Shown one piece after another: positions 12,395 through 25,379 of a stretch of DNA of 64,000 bases. Origin of the DNA: Papio anubis. Its lineage: Eukaryota; Chordata; Mammalia; Primates; Cercopithecidae. The notes under the pieces were generated by a model, which was not told the DNA's origin, ran no database searches, and saw only the letters and a program-made list of their open reading frames with translations. The DNA lies in assembly GCF_008728515.1 (NCBI RefSeq), contig NC_044984.1:86449277-86513276 (forward strand), written 5' to 3'. The position numbers and the translations under genes are program-made. How positions within the stretch are numbered: position 1 is the first letter of the stretch; every line of letters begins with the position of its first letter.

Positions 12395-12431
<37 letters not shown>
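12395..12431 (+). repeat. (TA)n microsatellite
   Basis: About 18 uninterrupted TA units lie next to the copied insert. A shorter TA run is present at 12337-12348. Confidence 0.95.
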
Positions 12432-12436
<5 letters not shown>

Positions 12437-13064
12437 CATTTTTATATAAATATGTAAACTATATATGTTTTCTATATATATGGCATAGAATACTACTCAG
12501 TCATAAAAAGGAATAAAATCATGTCTTTTGCAGCAACATGGATGGAACTGAAGGCCATTATCCTCAGTGAATAACTCAGAAAGTTACATACCGCATGTTC
12601 TCACTTATACGTGGGAGCTAAACAATAGGTACACATGGACATACAGAGGGAAATAATAGACATTGGAGACTCCAAACAGTGGGAGGGTAGGAGGGGTGAG
12701 GGTTGCAGAACTGCATGTTGGGTATGATGTTCACTATTTGGGTGATGGGTGCACTGAAAGCCCAGATTTCACCATTATGCAGTCTATGCATGTGAGAAAC
12801 TTGCACTTGTACTCTCTAAATATAAATCAATCGATAAATAAATATTATAATCTCAGTGAAATAGAAAAAGATGTTATATCCACAAAACAAATCAAACAAG
12901 AATAAGATGTTATTTTTTTTAAAGACCACGAGAAATGTATAAAAGGATTCTTTCTGACTGAACAGAATTTTTTAAGTAGATAGAGTTAGAAACATAAAGT
13001 TATAGAAATTGCCCAGAAATTAGATCGAAATAATAGAGATGGAAAGTACAACAAACGGGGGTAA

Positions 13065-13089
13065 AACACACACACACACACACACACAA
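13065..13089 (+). repeat. (CA)n microsatellite
   Basis: About 12 CA units follow a short G run (acaaacgggggtaaaa). A GT run of about 10 units is at 14214-14234. Confidence 0.95.
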
Positions 13090-13789
13090 TTATAGGATTA
13101 TACACAGGAGATCAGAAATCTGAATTATTGTTTCAGAAAAAATAAATTGAGAGTGAAAATATCAATAATATAAGGTACCACGTAAATGAAAGATTATACA
13201 CAATAAAACTTTCAGAATGACAGCAAATATCTCAGAGTGACTTAAAGCAGTGCATTGAAGCATAGAGTTTGCTGGTAAAGAATTACGAATACGTACTGAA
13301 CAAAGATAGTCATGAGCTCAACTGCCTTATGGTAAAATAATTAGCAATTGAGTCTTCCTGCAGTTGAGGATGTAATCAGTCATGAGACCACATCATGCCA
13401 ATTTTCATGACCAGTTGAGTTAAGAAACTTTGTTTCTTTGTGGTTCATAGAAGTATTACTCCTAGATAAGAGGGCTACTATCTTTCGCTTTGACACTGGA
13501 GTCTCTTTTAGAACTCCAAACATCAAATGTTTCAGTCTGAAAGCTCGTAACTGTCCAAAAGGAGTTACCCACTAAGTGACTTGAATAACACCTAGAATTC
13601 ATTTCTCTGTCTTTTCAATTTTCATCCCCAATGAGAATCTTCAATAATGCTAGAGAAATACCTTCAACAACAGCAGTGTGAATACTTGCAAACATTTACT
13701 GAGTACTTCCCACGGAGGCATGAAAATACATTGGAAAGCAGGCTCATCAGGTTACAGGGAGAAAGGAGCAAAGCAATTTATTTATTTAA

Positions 13790-14170
13790 AACTTTTTACA
13801 TGACAAAATTCAAATATATTTTGAAATTTCAAAATTCAAAAAAGAAAAAAGAATATAATAAACTCCATGTACTCTGCTTCAATAATTATCAACTCATGGT
13901 CAAACTTGTTTTATTTACACCCCCATCTAATTCCATTCCCCTCCACACTACTGGATTATTTTGAAGCAAAACCAAGCAATCACATCATTTCCTCTTTGTG
14001 AATATCTTCATATGTATATGTATACATGAAGATATACACGAATTTATACATGAAGATGAAATGAATATATATGAATGAATATGTATAAAGATGAATATAT
14101 CTGATATAGATATATCAGAAATAAGAACTTTTCCTTAAATCTAAGCACAATTCATTATCGTAATTAGAAG
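13790..14170 (-). mobile_element. Probable old L1M 3' region
   Basis: The composition and order resemble the complement of an L1M 3' UTR: ccattcccctccacactac, attttgaagcaaaaccaagc, then cttttccttaaatctaagc. Heavy divergence makes the assignment tentative. Confidence 0.35.
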
Positions 14171-14645
14171 TGATTAACAATAACTACACAATATTGCTAA
14201 CTGTTCAATCATATGTGCGTGTGTGTGTGTGTGTTTTGGTACCACTATAGGTTAAAACATAGTTGATTGTTTTAATTCTTGTAGTTATTATTTTATTGAG
14301 GCTCACTTCATCTCATCTTTGCCTTGAAAAAGCCTTCCCTAGCTGGCTCCAGAGTATTTTAGACATAGCCCCAAAAGTCACTGCTAGCTCTCTTGCCCTT
14401 CAGTATGATAAATTATTCCAGGTTCACGTTACACGATTCCTGCCCCAGATCTGTGATCAGTTCTCGCCCAAGGATCCCAGGTTCCTTTCAGTGCTCACAG
14501 TCTGAGCACTAGACTTTGAACCTAGTAAATGAACCCAAGGATATTCATTTTACTACCTTGTCATTATTTCTAAGTCTTTTCAGTCAATAGAGCCAGGGAA
14601 TTTATATTTTTACATTAAAATACATCACAATTTCAATTAATAATG

Positions 14646-14708
14646 ACAATATAAAGACAAGAAGGTTTCTTTTTACAATATAATTTAAAGACAAGAAGGT
14701 TTCTTTTT
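14646..14708 (+). repeat. Short tandem duplication
   Basis: Two adjacent units begin acaatata and end aagacaagaaggtttctttt (14646-14674 and 14675-14708). The second unit carries five extra bases (attta/atttt region). Confidence 0.9.
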
Positions 14709-14710
14709 GT

Positions 14711-15016
14711 CTTTGTTTTGTTTTCTGAGACAGGTTCTGGCCATCACCTAGGCTGGAGTGCAGTGGCCCAATTACAGCTCACTGCAACCTTGAAATCCTG
14801 GGCTCAAGAGATCTTTCTGCCTTGGCCTTCTGAGTAGCTGGAACTACAGGCATGTACTACCATGCCCAGCCATTTAAAAAAAAAAAAAAATCTCTTTTGT
14901 AGAAATGGGGTCTTGCTGTGTTGCCTAGGCTAGTCCCAAACTCCTGGGCTCAAACAATCCTCCCACCTTAGCCTCCCAAAGTGTTGGGATTATAGGTGTG
15001 AGCCACTACAGGTGGC
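14711..15016 (-). mobile_element. AluJ
   Basis: A minus-strand Alu: tctgagacaggttctggcca at the tail side, an A14 run in the middle linker region, and cctcccaaagtgttgggatt near the 5' end. It directly abuts the tandem duplication. Confidence 0.92.
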
Positions 15017-15155
15017 CGAGACTACAAAGTTTTTACTTAAACGTTTTTTCTCTTAAATCTGAATTACCTTTCTTCCATATCAAAAACCCTAGTTCCTGAT
15101 ACCAACATAATTTCACTTGCTTTATCCCATAATGCACACAACAGTCTCAAAAAGA

Positions 15156-15247
15156 ACGAGAGAGAGAGAGAGAAGAGAAAGAGAGGGAGGGAGGGAGGGA
15201 GGAAGGGAAGGAAGGAAGGAAAGAAGGAAAGCAGGAAGGTAGGCAGG
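15156..15247 (+). repeat. GA / GGAA-rich low-complexity tract
   Basis: A purine-only tract grades from GA through GGGA to GGAA, GAAA and GGCA units. Confidence 0.9.
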
Positions 15248-15469
15248 CAGATGAAAACAGTAACAACACTATCATCAATAATAACTTTAAAAAACAATTT
15301 AAAATTGACAATTATTTTTCTTAGGCAATATCTACTTACTGTATCATTTGAAATAATTCCTCTATGTGAGTATGCCACTAATTTCAGACTCAGGTTCATT
15401 CACGTCATTTTGCTTTCAAATTTCAGAGATTGCTTTGTTTCAAGATGATTTTTTATGGCCGTGTTAAAC

Positions 15470-15700
15470 ATTTATATGTTTTTGAATTCCAAACAAAAAC
15501 AAAATAGATTCAGACACATCTAGCTGTGAATCCTGTCCCCCACCACCCGGTTTCCACCGTCCTCCATAAATAATATTTTCCTGCAATTGTTTTTAGCACA
15601 AGCAAATTTGTATTCAGATCCTTTGATAAGGTAGATACATTTTTTTCACCATGATTTTTTCTTACTTAGCAGTAAGCCCTAGGGATTATTCCACAAACTT
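15470..15700 (-). mobile_element. Probable old L1M fragment
   Basis: The order ttttgaattccaaacaaaaa, cccccaccacccggtttccac, gtattcagatcctttg, ttcttacttagcag mirrors the complement of an L1ME/L1MC 3' region. Tentative. Confidence 0.4.
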
Positions 15701-16599
15701 ATTGATTTTTTTTTAAAGTGTGTTACTTACTAGATCAGGTGAAAAATGTTGTCTATAAAATGGGACAATTAGTAGGCAGCTGCTGGGAAAAAAGAAGATT
15801 TAATCCAAGTGTATTATTTTTAAAAATATGCAGATTGGGGCTTTATAGTAAACCTTCATAAAATGACTCACCGAATTCACAGCATCGAGCTGGGAAAAAT
15901 TAGAGTAGGTGGCTTTGCTTCTTAGAGGCATACACAGTGTACAATTTTACCATGCAAAATGCTTTTGCTACTACAATTTTCCTTTGCTTTGCCTTTTTGA
16001 AAAGTAATGTTCCTTCCTATTTTAGTAGTACCATTTGCATTCCTATTATTCACACTGAACTGTGATTTCCATTTTTATCTTCCCTTTTTCACTTGTTTTC
16101 ATTCCAGCATTTCTCCTCTTGGTCTTTGCCTTTCCTTTATCTTGCCCTTAAATGGAGGCCTCGTGTGCTATGGGAAGAGTGCCATGAATTTTCTAACCAT
16201 CAAGCCAGGCCTCATCTCAATTTAATGATATAAGTTCCCTTGAACCGTTGCCAGCAAAGCTAGGACATCCCACACACATTTGCTATGGAAACACCTTCAT
16301 GACTAATGGTCTCTCAAATTAAGGCATCTTAAAATTGAAGCTGGAAATGGTATTCATTTTTTTCAAAATATATTCTGCAGTCAAGGAAAAATGTATAGCA
16401 GTTCTCTAAAAGTTATGAGTTGCCGTATTATTATACCCGGTTTCTCTGAGAGGCAGACTCCTACAAACCCAGTCTCAAGGTGTGTGCAAAATGAAAGCAA
16501 GACTTAGTTGATACTCCTCTGTGTCTTCAACTGAGCAGCCTCTGTTCTCCTCTGCTGTGTGTTTATGGGCTCAGGTCTTTGGATTGTGCCAAGTTCTTT
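15701..16599. other. Unassigned sequence
   Basis: I see nothing recognisable. The open frame at 16007-16225 (72 codons) is hydrophobic and T-rich, as expected by chance. Confidence 0.5.
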
Positions 16600-17055
16600 A
16601 CCTTAGAACAGAAGCAGAAACATTCAAGACCCTGCATGATTTGGATGCTGCCAAATCAGCAGATCACATCCCACCACTTTTCCCTCTCACACTGTCATAG
16701 CGAATTACACAGACTTCTCCAGGCCCACCAGGCCACTCTGTGCCTTTGTGCAAGCTATTGCCTCTGTCTGAGAAGACTGTGCTCATTTCCCAGGTGAATC
16801 TCTGTTTTATTCTTAAACACCTTGTTCAGGCATCACCTTCTCTAGGAAGTTCTCCTAGCACACCTTCTTCTCCCCAACGAGAGCTGACCCTTCTCTCTCT
16901 TCCATCATTTCTTATGTGTCCATGGATCTGTGACCATCTAGAGGGCAAAGATGATGTTTGTTTGTTCCCCACTATGTGGCACCATGCCTGATTAGTATTG
17001 GTTCTGCTCAACCATAAATGATGGTTAATTAAATGATGGAATGAGTCAACGGGCA
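16600..17055 (+). mobile_element. L2 (3' half)
   Basis: The L2 order is clear: aagaccctgcatgatttgg, caggccactctgtgccttt, caggcatcaccttctctagg, ggcaaagatgatgtttg, then the tail ttaattaaatgatggaatga. Confidence 0.85.
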
Positions 17056-18792
17056 TGTGATGTGCTCTCTTAGGTGTAAAAGGGAGACTATGCTACCACC
17101 GACATACATGTTGCATTGAAATATCTGATTTAGATTTCCTCTGTTTCACATCTCTGTTTGGAAGGAATGGGGTTCTAACATACATCTCTGATTGCTGACC
17201 ATGATGATTACCATAAAAATGGTGAGCATTATGACCAGATGGAAATGAGATATTTTGATTAACTTGAATGAAGCAAAGTGGGCTTTGCCACTCTCTGTTC
17301 TTTTAACAACCCATTCTTTAAAATCCGTGCAGACAAACATCCCAGGAATCCTTTTCATCTTATATTGGGCCTTCCAATATGATGCCTCAGTGCTCCTTAC
17401 ATTGGCTCAGCCTTGGCATATCCTTCTAATTGCCACCTTCCATTCTCTACCCACTGCTCCTAGTTGAGGACTGGCCTGCCCTGGAGTCGTGTCTGTACAT
17501 CCTGATGGAGGCATGGCAAGAGTTGCTAATTTGATTGATTAATTTATCCAGCCCAATGAGGCAAGACAAGAGTAGTGACTCCCCGGTTAATTATAGCATG
17601 ACTAACCTGTGTAAAATTATAGATGGCCAGGCCTTATTCTTATGTGTTTCTTTTCAGTCGGTCTGGGTTTGACAAAGGATCTCACTGTTCTTATTAAAGC
17701 ATTTTCATTATTCCAATGCTAAGGCAAGTTTTGGAACTGCCCAATGAGAAGCAGAGTCACAGGACATACCTTATGTTCTCCAGCAAATGCCATCCAAAAA
17801 CAGACACCACTGTTGTCCATCTGCTAGATGACAAAGTGGAGACTTTGCAACACAGCAGAGGAGGCAGAAGAGAAACATCTTCCTTTGCTGGTGACCAGCA
17901 GAAGTCATCCCTATTCCACTTATGTCTTTATAATCTCCAAATGCAATGGAATAATTTTGCATCAGCTTCCTGACCACAGAAATGAAACTTTTTTCCTTAT
18001 TACATTTGTGTGTTTGTGATAGATGTGATTACTAAACACAGGTTTATTTGGAAGTTAACAAATCTATTGCACAAAAAGCCACTTCTTCAGCTCTTACTGA
18101 AGGGGCCGATGAGAAGTCAGAAATCCCAGTTCCTAAAAAGCTGGATGACTTTACTAATGCTGTCTTTTCTCAGTATCAGGCTTTATTACACATTTTCCCA
18201 GAAACCACTCTTCCTTTCCTGACTCCATCAGAGCAGGGTTCAACAGAGTAGCTTTCTCCTATGCTAAACAAATGATTTTTTGAGACTTCTTTTCCACTCA
18301 CTAAGCTTCCAGTAATATCTAAGTTTGCCAGATATCTCAAAGGAATTAAAGACCTAATTTAAGAGAAGATGGCAAGTGCATTCTCAAAGCAACCGGGAGT
18401 ACTCATCCTTAACGGTAAGAGTGACAAAGGAGGAAGCAGCAGTGGCCCATTTCCTCAGCCTCACTGAGCAGCATCTATGAAAAATGAGCTCAGCTGTTAA
18501 CAGCCTGGGAGGGACTGCTATCTACCACATCACAGTCAGTTGAGAAGAACAGGATGTTCTGAGTACAGCACACGAACCTCAAAGCTAGAGTCAAAAACCA
18601 TATTTTCCAGGCAAGTGTTTACCTTTTTCTTCAATCTTCAAGAGAGAACGCTTCTGTTCTATGAAGGGTTAAGAAAACCCTGCCTGAGAAAGGAGAGTGC
18701 AAAACTGATAAACCTCTTTATTTTCATGTTATTAACGAAAAGAAAGCTCACTCTGGGTTGGTAACAACATACCACCAAAGTAGCCCTGGCAC
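17056..18792. other. Unassigned sequence
   Basis: No repeat or exon was recognised. The open frames at 17716-17973 and 18048-18251 encode peptides I cannot relate to any family. The second (KSEIPVPKKLDDFTNAVFSQ in its middle) lacks a detectable gene context. Confidence 0.45.
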
Positions 18793-18807
18793 TCTTCCTA
18801 TATTCTT

Positions 18808-19758
18808 TTGTTAAATTATTATACTTTAAGTTCTGGGATACCTGTGCAGAACATGCAGGTTTGTTACATAGGTATACACGTGCCATGCTGGTTTGTTGCA
18901 CCCATCAACCTGTCATCTACATTAGGTATTTCTCCTGATGCTCTCCCTCCCCTGGCACCCCCACCCACTGGCAGGCCTCAGTGTGTGATGTTCCCCTTCC
19001 TGTGTCCATGTGCTCTCATTGTTCAATTCTCACTTATGAGTGAGAACATGTGGTATTTGGTTTTCTGTTTCTGTGTTAGTTGGCTGAGAATGATGGTTTC
19101 CAGCTTCATCCATGTCCCTGCAAAGGACATGAACTCATCCTTTTTATGTTTACCTAGTATTCCATGCTGTATATGTACCACATTTTCTTTATCCAGTCTA
19201 TCATTGATGGGCATTTGGGTTGGTTCCAAGTCTTTGCTATTGTGAATAGTGCTGCAATAAACATACATGTGCATGTGTCTTTATAGTAGAATGATTTATA
19301 ATCCTTTGGGTATATACCCAGTAATCGGATTGCTGGATCAAATGGTATTTCTGGTTCTAGATCCTTGAGGAATCATCACACTGTCTTCCACAATGGTTGA
19401 ACAGGCAACCTACAGAGTGGGAGAAAACTTTTGCAACCTATCCATCTGACAAAGAGCTAATATCCAAAATCTACAAGGAATTTAAACAAATTTACAAGAG
19501 AAAAACAACCCCACCAAAAAGCGGGCAAAGGATATGAACAGACACTTCTCCAAAGAGAGGACATTTATGCAGCCAACAAACCTATGAAAAAAAGCTCATC
19601 ATCACTGGTCATTAGAGAAATGCAAATCAAAACCACAATGAGATACCATGTCACACCAGTTAGAATGGTGATCATTAAAAAGTCAGGAAAAACAGATGCT
19701 GGAGAGGATGTGGAGAAATAGGAACACTTTTACACTGTCAGTGGGAGTGTACTTTAGT
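18808..19758 (-). mobile_element. L1PA-type insertion with 5' inversion
   Basis: Bases 18811-19402 are the complement of the L1 3' end and distal ORF2 (ttattatactttaagttctg through caatggttgaac). From 19403 the sequence flips to sense ORF2 (aggcaacctacagagtggg through cactgtcagtgggagtgta). The two pieces are adjacent in L1 order and meet at a shared aac. Target duplication: tcttcctatattctt (18793-18807) and tcttccttgattctt (19759-19773). This is the standard product of twin priming. Confidence 0.93.
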
Positions 19759-20144
19759 TCTTCCTTGATTCTTAAAGGAGCCATGCTTAATCTCCTGGTC
19801 TACTTGTTTACAGCTGAAGTGAGCCCCCAGGCAGTTATAGATTAAATTAATTTGCATCAGGTAAGTTGGTTTCCACCAAACTGAATGAAGACACAGAAGC
19901 TGGTTGGGATTCTTCCGTTAAACATTGTCTAGTCTCAGAAAGCAAAAAATAATAATAATGAAAGGAGGTACTAACAAGGAAATAAAGTAAGTTTAACGCC
20001 TAAAAGTGGCCATGCTTAGTAAATACTCATTTCTTGTCTTCAGTGAGTCTCTTTGTAAATTGCAGTTAAAAATGAAGTCTTGAGATGTACAATCCAGGAG
20101 CTGTCAGGCCTAATTTCCGTCAGGTATCACTGCTTAGTTGATAG

Positions 20145-20365
20145 CTGGTTGAGCATGGAGTTTTAGAATCAGACATATCTGGTTGTCATCTGGATCTACT
20201 TCTACCCACCAAGGGATCTTAAGAAAGTGAATTAACCTTTCTGAACCTGTTTCCTTTTTTAAAATAACCATTATGATAATTAAATAAGAGAATGCATATA
20301 AAGGATGTATGCAAGGTTTGTCACTTAGGACATACTCAATAAGTGTTATTATTATTACTTAATCA
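20145..20365 (+). mobile_element. MIR
   Basis: Sense MIR order: gagttttagaatcagacata, gatcttaagaaagtgaatta, tttctgaacctgtttcc, attaaataagagaatgcata, ggacatactcaataagtg. About 370 bp of unassigned DNA separates it from the L1. Confidence 0.75.
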
Positions 20366-20371
20366 GTATAT

Positions 20372-20930
20372 TAATCAGGACTCAATTGACTGTAAGTAAA
20401 ACTGATCTCAGTCAAACTACTTAAACAAAAGAGGAAAATTGTTGCCCCACATGATTGAAAACTTCAATGGCAAGTTGGGTTCAGGCACATATGGACCTGG
20501 GTGCTGAAATGAAGCCCCAGGTCTTGATGCTCACCCGACCCTTTTTCCCCCACCTTCTTCCATCTTGTGCCTCTGCTTTGCTGTTTTGCCTTCATTCTTC
20601 TGCAGCCTTTTTTCAGAACAATTCTACACTTATATTTTTCTACCTGAGAAATCTTGGCTCGCTCTCTAAAACTCATTTATTGGATCATATGCCCATCCAT
20701 CTCTGAACCAATCACTGTGGCAGAGAGGCAGAGAGGAAGAGAGAGCGGGGGAATTCAAACTGACCAACTTTGAGTCATGTGCTCAACCTGGAGCTGGAGG
20801 GTGATGCCAGTCACACTAAACCCACAGAATTGAAAAAGGGAGAAGGGAGTGACACGAAGAAGATAAGGGGGGCCTGTTACTCAAGAAAAAGAGCATGAAT
20901 GCCAAGCAGGTATACTTGCAGTCCAAAACT
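20372..20930 (-). mobile_element. Ancient LTR-like interspersed repeat, family not fixed
   Basis: The stretch ccatccatctctgaaccaatcactgtggcaga and the following gagtcatgtgctcaacctg match an old mammalian repeat I remember, as do actacttaaacaaaagagg and ccccaggtcttgatg. I cannot name the family with certainty. Unassigned sequence follows to about 21464. Confidence 0.45.
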
Positions 20931-21464
20931 TTTGTTTTCTTAAAGATACTTGCCAAGGAACAGATAAAATATAAACTTCACCTTTGAACTGAGAGAACAA
21001 GGCCTGCAAAGATGGAACAAGTTCTCCCTTCTAAGGTGAAAGAAATAGGAATATTGGATTCATAACCCCTTAAGATGTTGACTTGCCATAGGTACCACCA
21101 AAGGATGTTCCAAGAATAGAAATACTGTTATTCTTGATGTCAAGCTAAAGTCTACCTGTAGACTGGTCCTTTTTGGTCATCACGTATGGTTTGGGCACGT
21201 ATTTGTTCTGATTCATTTTGAATCTTTTAAATATGTTTTATCTGTATTTTATGTTGAAAAGATATCTATCAAACTGCTTTCTTTTTGTATGGCCCTAACC
21301 ACATCTCACTCAGAAATAGTGTCCCTTCATCCTAATGTGACTTCTTCCTAGTGTTTCACCATGTGGTGAATGAAGCGGGGTGCTGGAAATGTCCCCAGAT
21401 GTTCTAACATACTTGCCAAAGCTGATTACAGCATTTTTGTTTAATTAAAAGCAACTTATGTGAC

Positions 21465-22510
21465 ATATTTCTTTTCATAAAGGCAGTTTATGTTTAATTG
21501 TAGAAAAGTTAGAAGATACAAATAAGGGAAAACAAGGAGAAGAAGGGAGAGAGGGAGACATGAATGAAGAAAGAGAAGAAGAAAGGAGGGAGGGACGAAG
21601 GGAAAGAGAAAAAAAGATTTGCAGAGAAAACATATCACCCCCCGAGAGAAGCCATCATTAGCATCTCCATGTTCAGCCTTTCAAAGTCCTTTTTTTAAAA
21701 TTATAGATGGTGGGGTTATTTTTACAGAAATGTGATTATACTCTCATACTCTTTTCTTTCTTTCTTTCTTTTTTTTTTTTTTTAGGCATGGGGCAGGCTC
21801 TGTTTCTCAGGCTGGAGTACAGTGGCTTCCTGCAGCCTTGACCTTCTGGGCTCAAGCAGTCCTCCCACTTCAGCCTCCAGAGTATGTGGGACTATAGGTG
21901 CATGCCACCACACCTAGTTCTTTTCTTAAAATAGAGACAGAGTCTGCCCAGGCTGTTATCAAACTCCTGGACTCAAGTGATCCTCTCGCCTTGGCCAACC
22001 AAAGTGCTGGGATTACAGGTATGAACCACTGCCCCTGGCTGAATCATATTTTTATAACTTGCTTGTTCCACTACTTCATATATCCAAATTATTAAATATT
22101 ATTTCTACTAAATTCTTAATACTAGGAGTTCTTAACTTTTGAGTGATAGACAAATTTCTGTTGAAATCTCTTTATATTACATGAAAATGTTGAGCATATG
22201 GAGATTTTTCTGGGGAGATGGTTCACAACTTATATTAAGCTCCCCAAGGGTGCCTACAATCAAAAATTTTTAAAGCCACTGTTTTACACCCTCATTTTAA
22301 ATGGTAAAAATAGATAAACCTGGAAGAGAGAGATATAAACAGATACATATCATGATTTTTTTAACCAAATTCTTGTTACACATTTAATTCCATTCCACTT
22401 TTGAACTATTATAAACAATATGCAGTGAACTTAGCTTTTAAAGCTGTAACCACATAACTATTTCCCCGTGATACTGGCAGAAATGACATTGCTGGGAATT
22501 TTTTTCAGTG
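21465..22510 (-). mobile_element. Probable old L1M fragment, interrupted
   Basis: Pieces on both sides of the Alu read like the complement of an L1M 3' region: ttttataacttgcttgttc, cagaaatgtgattatactc, ttgaactattataaacaatatgc, gacattgctgggaat. A GA-rich tract at 21537-21616 and an AluJ at 21766-22041 interrupt it. Confidence 0.5.
21766..22041 (-). mobile_element. AluJ
   Basis: A minus-strand, diverged Alu with a TTTC/T-rich tail complement, then ctctgtttctcaggctggag, gggctcaagcagtcctccc and aaagtgctgggattacaggt. The middle of the element has small deletions. Confidence 0.9.
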
Positions 22511-22559
22511 TGAAGTAACACAGATTGACAAATTGTCACAGCACTTAACAAGTGACTTT

Positions 22560-24670
22560 TTACACCATAGAACCCACCTTATTCAGATACCACAGCTAGA
22601 ACTGTATCAGGAGAGAGACCCTCCTGCACATACTGCGGGAAGGAGCAACATTTCCTGCATTTGTTTGGTTTTGTTACAGACTTGATGCCCTGCCTGCCAC
22701 TTTGAGGCACAGTTGCAGCGCCTCTGTTTACATTTTTGGAGGACACGTGGACAAGCCCAGGCAAAGGCGAACAGCACACGGTACGTCAATCACACAAGGA
22801 ACATCTGGTGATTCCCTTGGGGGAAACAGAATGATTCTGAGAGTTGGGGCACTGCCAATGGGAAATTCACACAGATGAAAGCAACAGAACTCATGCTTGC
22901 AGTTTCAAGCGGGTGGAGGAAGGAGGAGGAGAGTGGGTAAGCAGCAAGGTGAAATACAGGGTTCCCCGCCAAGTCTCACTTGTTATATATGAAAAGGTTT
23001 GAAATCAGTGTTTTAAAATATCGGAACTGGAAGTTGTGAAAGCAAAACTATTCTTTGGTTTCAGATGTATTGTCATGTAGGAACCTTGTTAAGGAATTTG
23101 CTAGAATAGTTTTAGTGACCCAAAAATAAATATTGATTGGTTCTGTATGTATTTATAAAAGTATACCTGGTCTGGGGGATCTGAGGCTACCGGATCATAA
23201 GAGAGTACAGTGAAACCAGAGTGCGCTACCCTGCACATCTTTAGGGACTAACAACATCTTCCAGGCTTGCCGTTTTTGATGTGCTGCCTGTGAAAAGCAG
23301 AGTTTTGGGTGTTCTCAGCACCAAAGTCCCCTCAAAGCAAAAGAACAAAACCATCAAGATGTTACTGGTAATTCATAATCTGAAGCTGAGTGTATAAGTA
23401 TTTGTCTTTTTTAATTGTGGATACATTGAATTTTGGCTCCCAAATGGTGTTCTTATGATTTCAGGTTTTCCCTCAGAGAAACTACTACACCAACAAGCCC
23501 TGTCAGAAGTCACCTCCAAATGCATGGAACACCCGGAATGACCCCTCCCTTCCCTCAGAGCTGATGTTTCCTTGGCAAGCACTTTTTCTCAGACTATCTT
23601 GCCATCTAATTTCTATACCGCCTCAAGATGACACTTTGTCTAGCAAAAAGTGATGCAAAGCTCTTTTGCAAAAGCCCCTCAAATACTCCTTACATATTTT
23701 CACTAATAACACTTTCCTTGGAAGCCCCATATGTGTAATTATGCTTTCACAGATGTAAACAACTAAAACACAAGAAGATTAAACGACCTCTCTGAGATGA
23801 CATAGCAAATCATCCACCAAATGCATGATGTCTGACAACTTACGACACACAAATGCTTACACTGACAACTTGCCCTCAGCCTTGTTTCTGTGCAGAAAAA
23901 TAAGGGAAATCGTTTACTGGCCCAGAAGACCTCATGATGTTATGAAGATGGCAAATTCAATCAGATCCTCATTAACTAGATCAAAATGAGGCCTGACAGA
24001 GTCTTCATTAGATCTACAAAATCCTTCTCGTTTTAGCTCTGAGTCTCCTGACTTGTCTGTGTCATCATAAATTGGTTGTTTTGAAGTCAGAGAGGACAAA
24101 GTGCTTGCGATGATGGTCATCCTGTCTGACCTGTAAGGACAAGGTTCTTTTAGAGAAAATAAAACAACAGTGCAGCAGTGGCAAGGCCTGGCCGAAGAAA
24201 TAGATTTGCTAACCGGCAAGAAACAGACAAAAGAAAAACCCAGTTATTTAAAAATACTGACCAAAATAATAACAACTACAAAGACATTGTCCCAATCCCA
24301 TCATAGAAACCAATGTAAACTTCTCTTGTGAAGCTGAATTACAGGTCACTTAAGTTCTATTACATACATTTTACATTCCCAGTCAGAAAAATGTCATCCT
24401 CTATATCTGAAAAACTTTCATCTAACCCCAGATGAGCCGTCTTCTTTTTCTTTTTTTTTTTACAATGGAATTAAATTCTGTCACTTTTTTCAGCAGTGGT
24501 GCCAGCGAGACCAGCCATTGAAATAAGCAGAGTCAATGGCCATTGAGTTAACGAGACTTGGGAGGGGCCAAAAAGCCGGCTTGCCAATGTGCCTGTGGAT
24601 TCCACCTTAGAGTCACTCCAATGAATGGGGCACGGCATTTCCAAAATGCTCCTGTCACAAATGCTAATGC
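22560..24670. other. Unassigned sequence
   Basis: About 2.1 kb without a repeat I can name. The open frames (for example 23932-24219 minus, 95 codons) match nothing known to me. This is the longest interval in the first half of the window that could hold conserved non-coding or exonic sequence. Confidence 0.45.
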
Positions 24671-24671
24671 A

Positions 24672-24736
24672 GACCTAGCACAGTGCTCAGGCCATCACAG
24701 TCACTCAATGTTTATTGAATGAATAAAAGAATGATT
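24672..24736 (+). mobile_element. L2 3' tip
   Basis: Reads cctagcacagtgctcaggcc, then cactcaatgtttattgaatgaataaaagaatg, the L2 3' terminus. Confidence 0.7.
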
Positions 24737-25094
24737 GTTGCCTGTGAAGGATAATAAGTTGTGATTATATTGGTTAGATTCTACTCCAAAAATATGTAAG
24801 TATCTGGAACATATTAACTCATTTGCTCTCAGCATCTGTGGTTATGAAATAGGTTCTCAGATTGGCCCTTTGCCAACAAGCTCAAGCCAGCTCTTAAAGA
24901 AATGGAACACTGGAAAGGAAAGCGTGGGACGGAGGCAATGAGATATGAAAAGGAGCGACTGGGAAGATCCTGAGGTTTGGCAGAGAAAGAAGCAACTTGA
25001 TAGGTTAGTTCATATCCTTGGCTTCCAGCACACTGTGGAAACCCGTACCAATCTCCCAGAGGCCTAGAGGAAGCATTTTACCATCCAAAGGAAC

Positions 25095-25345
25095 TACTGA
25101 TTAGTGGTTAAGCACACAAATTCAGGAGTTCAAATTCCTACTCTCCTCCTTCCTAGATGTATGACTCAGTGCAAAGTATTTAACTTCTGTCTGCCTTAGA
25201 TATTGTTGCCCTGAAATGAGCATCAGAATAACTCTCTCCTTGGGCCTTGTGAGGAATAAGATAATACACGTAAAGCCCACAGAAGAGTTCTGGCCTGGCC
25301 TAGGAAACACGCAGTTAATGCTAATTTTTATTCTTATCATTAATA
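25095..25345 (+). mobile_element. MIR
   Basis: Nearly full-length sense MIR order: ttagtggttaagcacacaaa, ggagttcaaattcctactct, gatgtatgactcagtgcaaa, ttgtgaggaataagataata, cgcagttaatgctaatttt. Confidence 0.85.
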
Positions 25346-25379
25346 TCTCCACCTTATACTATCTCTAAGTAAGACAGTA

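Larger units (their letters stand above)
12083..12850 (+). mobile_element. L1 3' end (L1MA/L1PA17 age)
   Basis: The sequence covers the ORF2 C-terminal coding end (cactattgggtatctacccg, ccaccaatggaggattgaat) and the 3' UTR typical of older primate L1: gtgggagggtaggaggggtg, cactatttgggtgatgggtg, ending cttgtactctctaaatata. It is interrupted at 12336-12470 by TA expansions and a 38-bp foreign insert. Confidence 0.9.
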
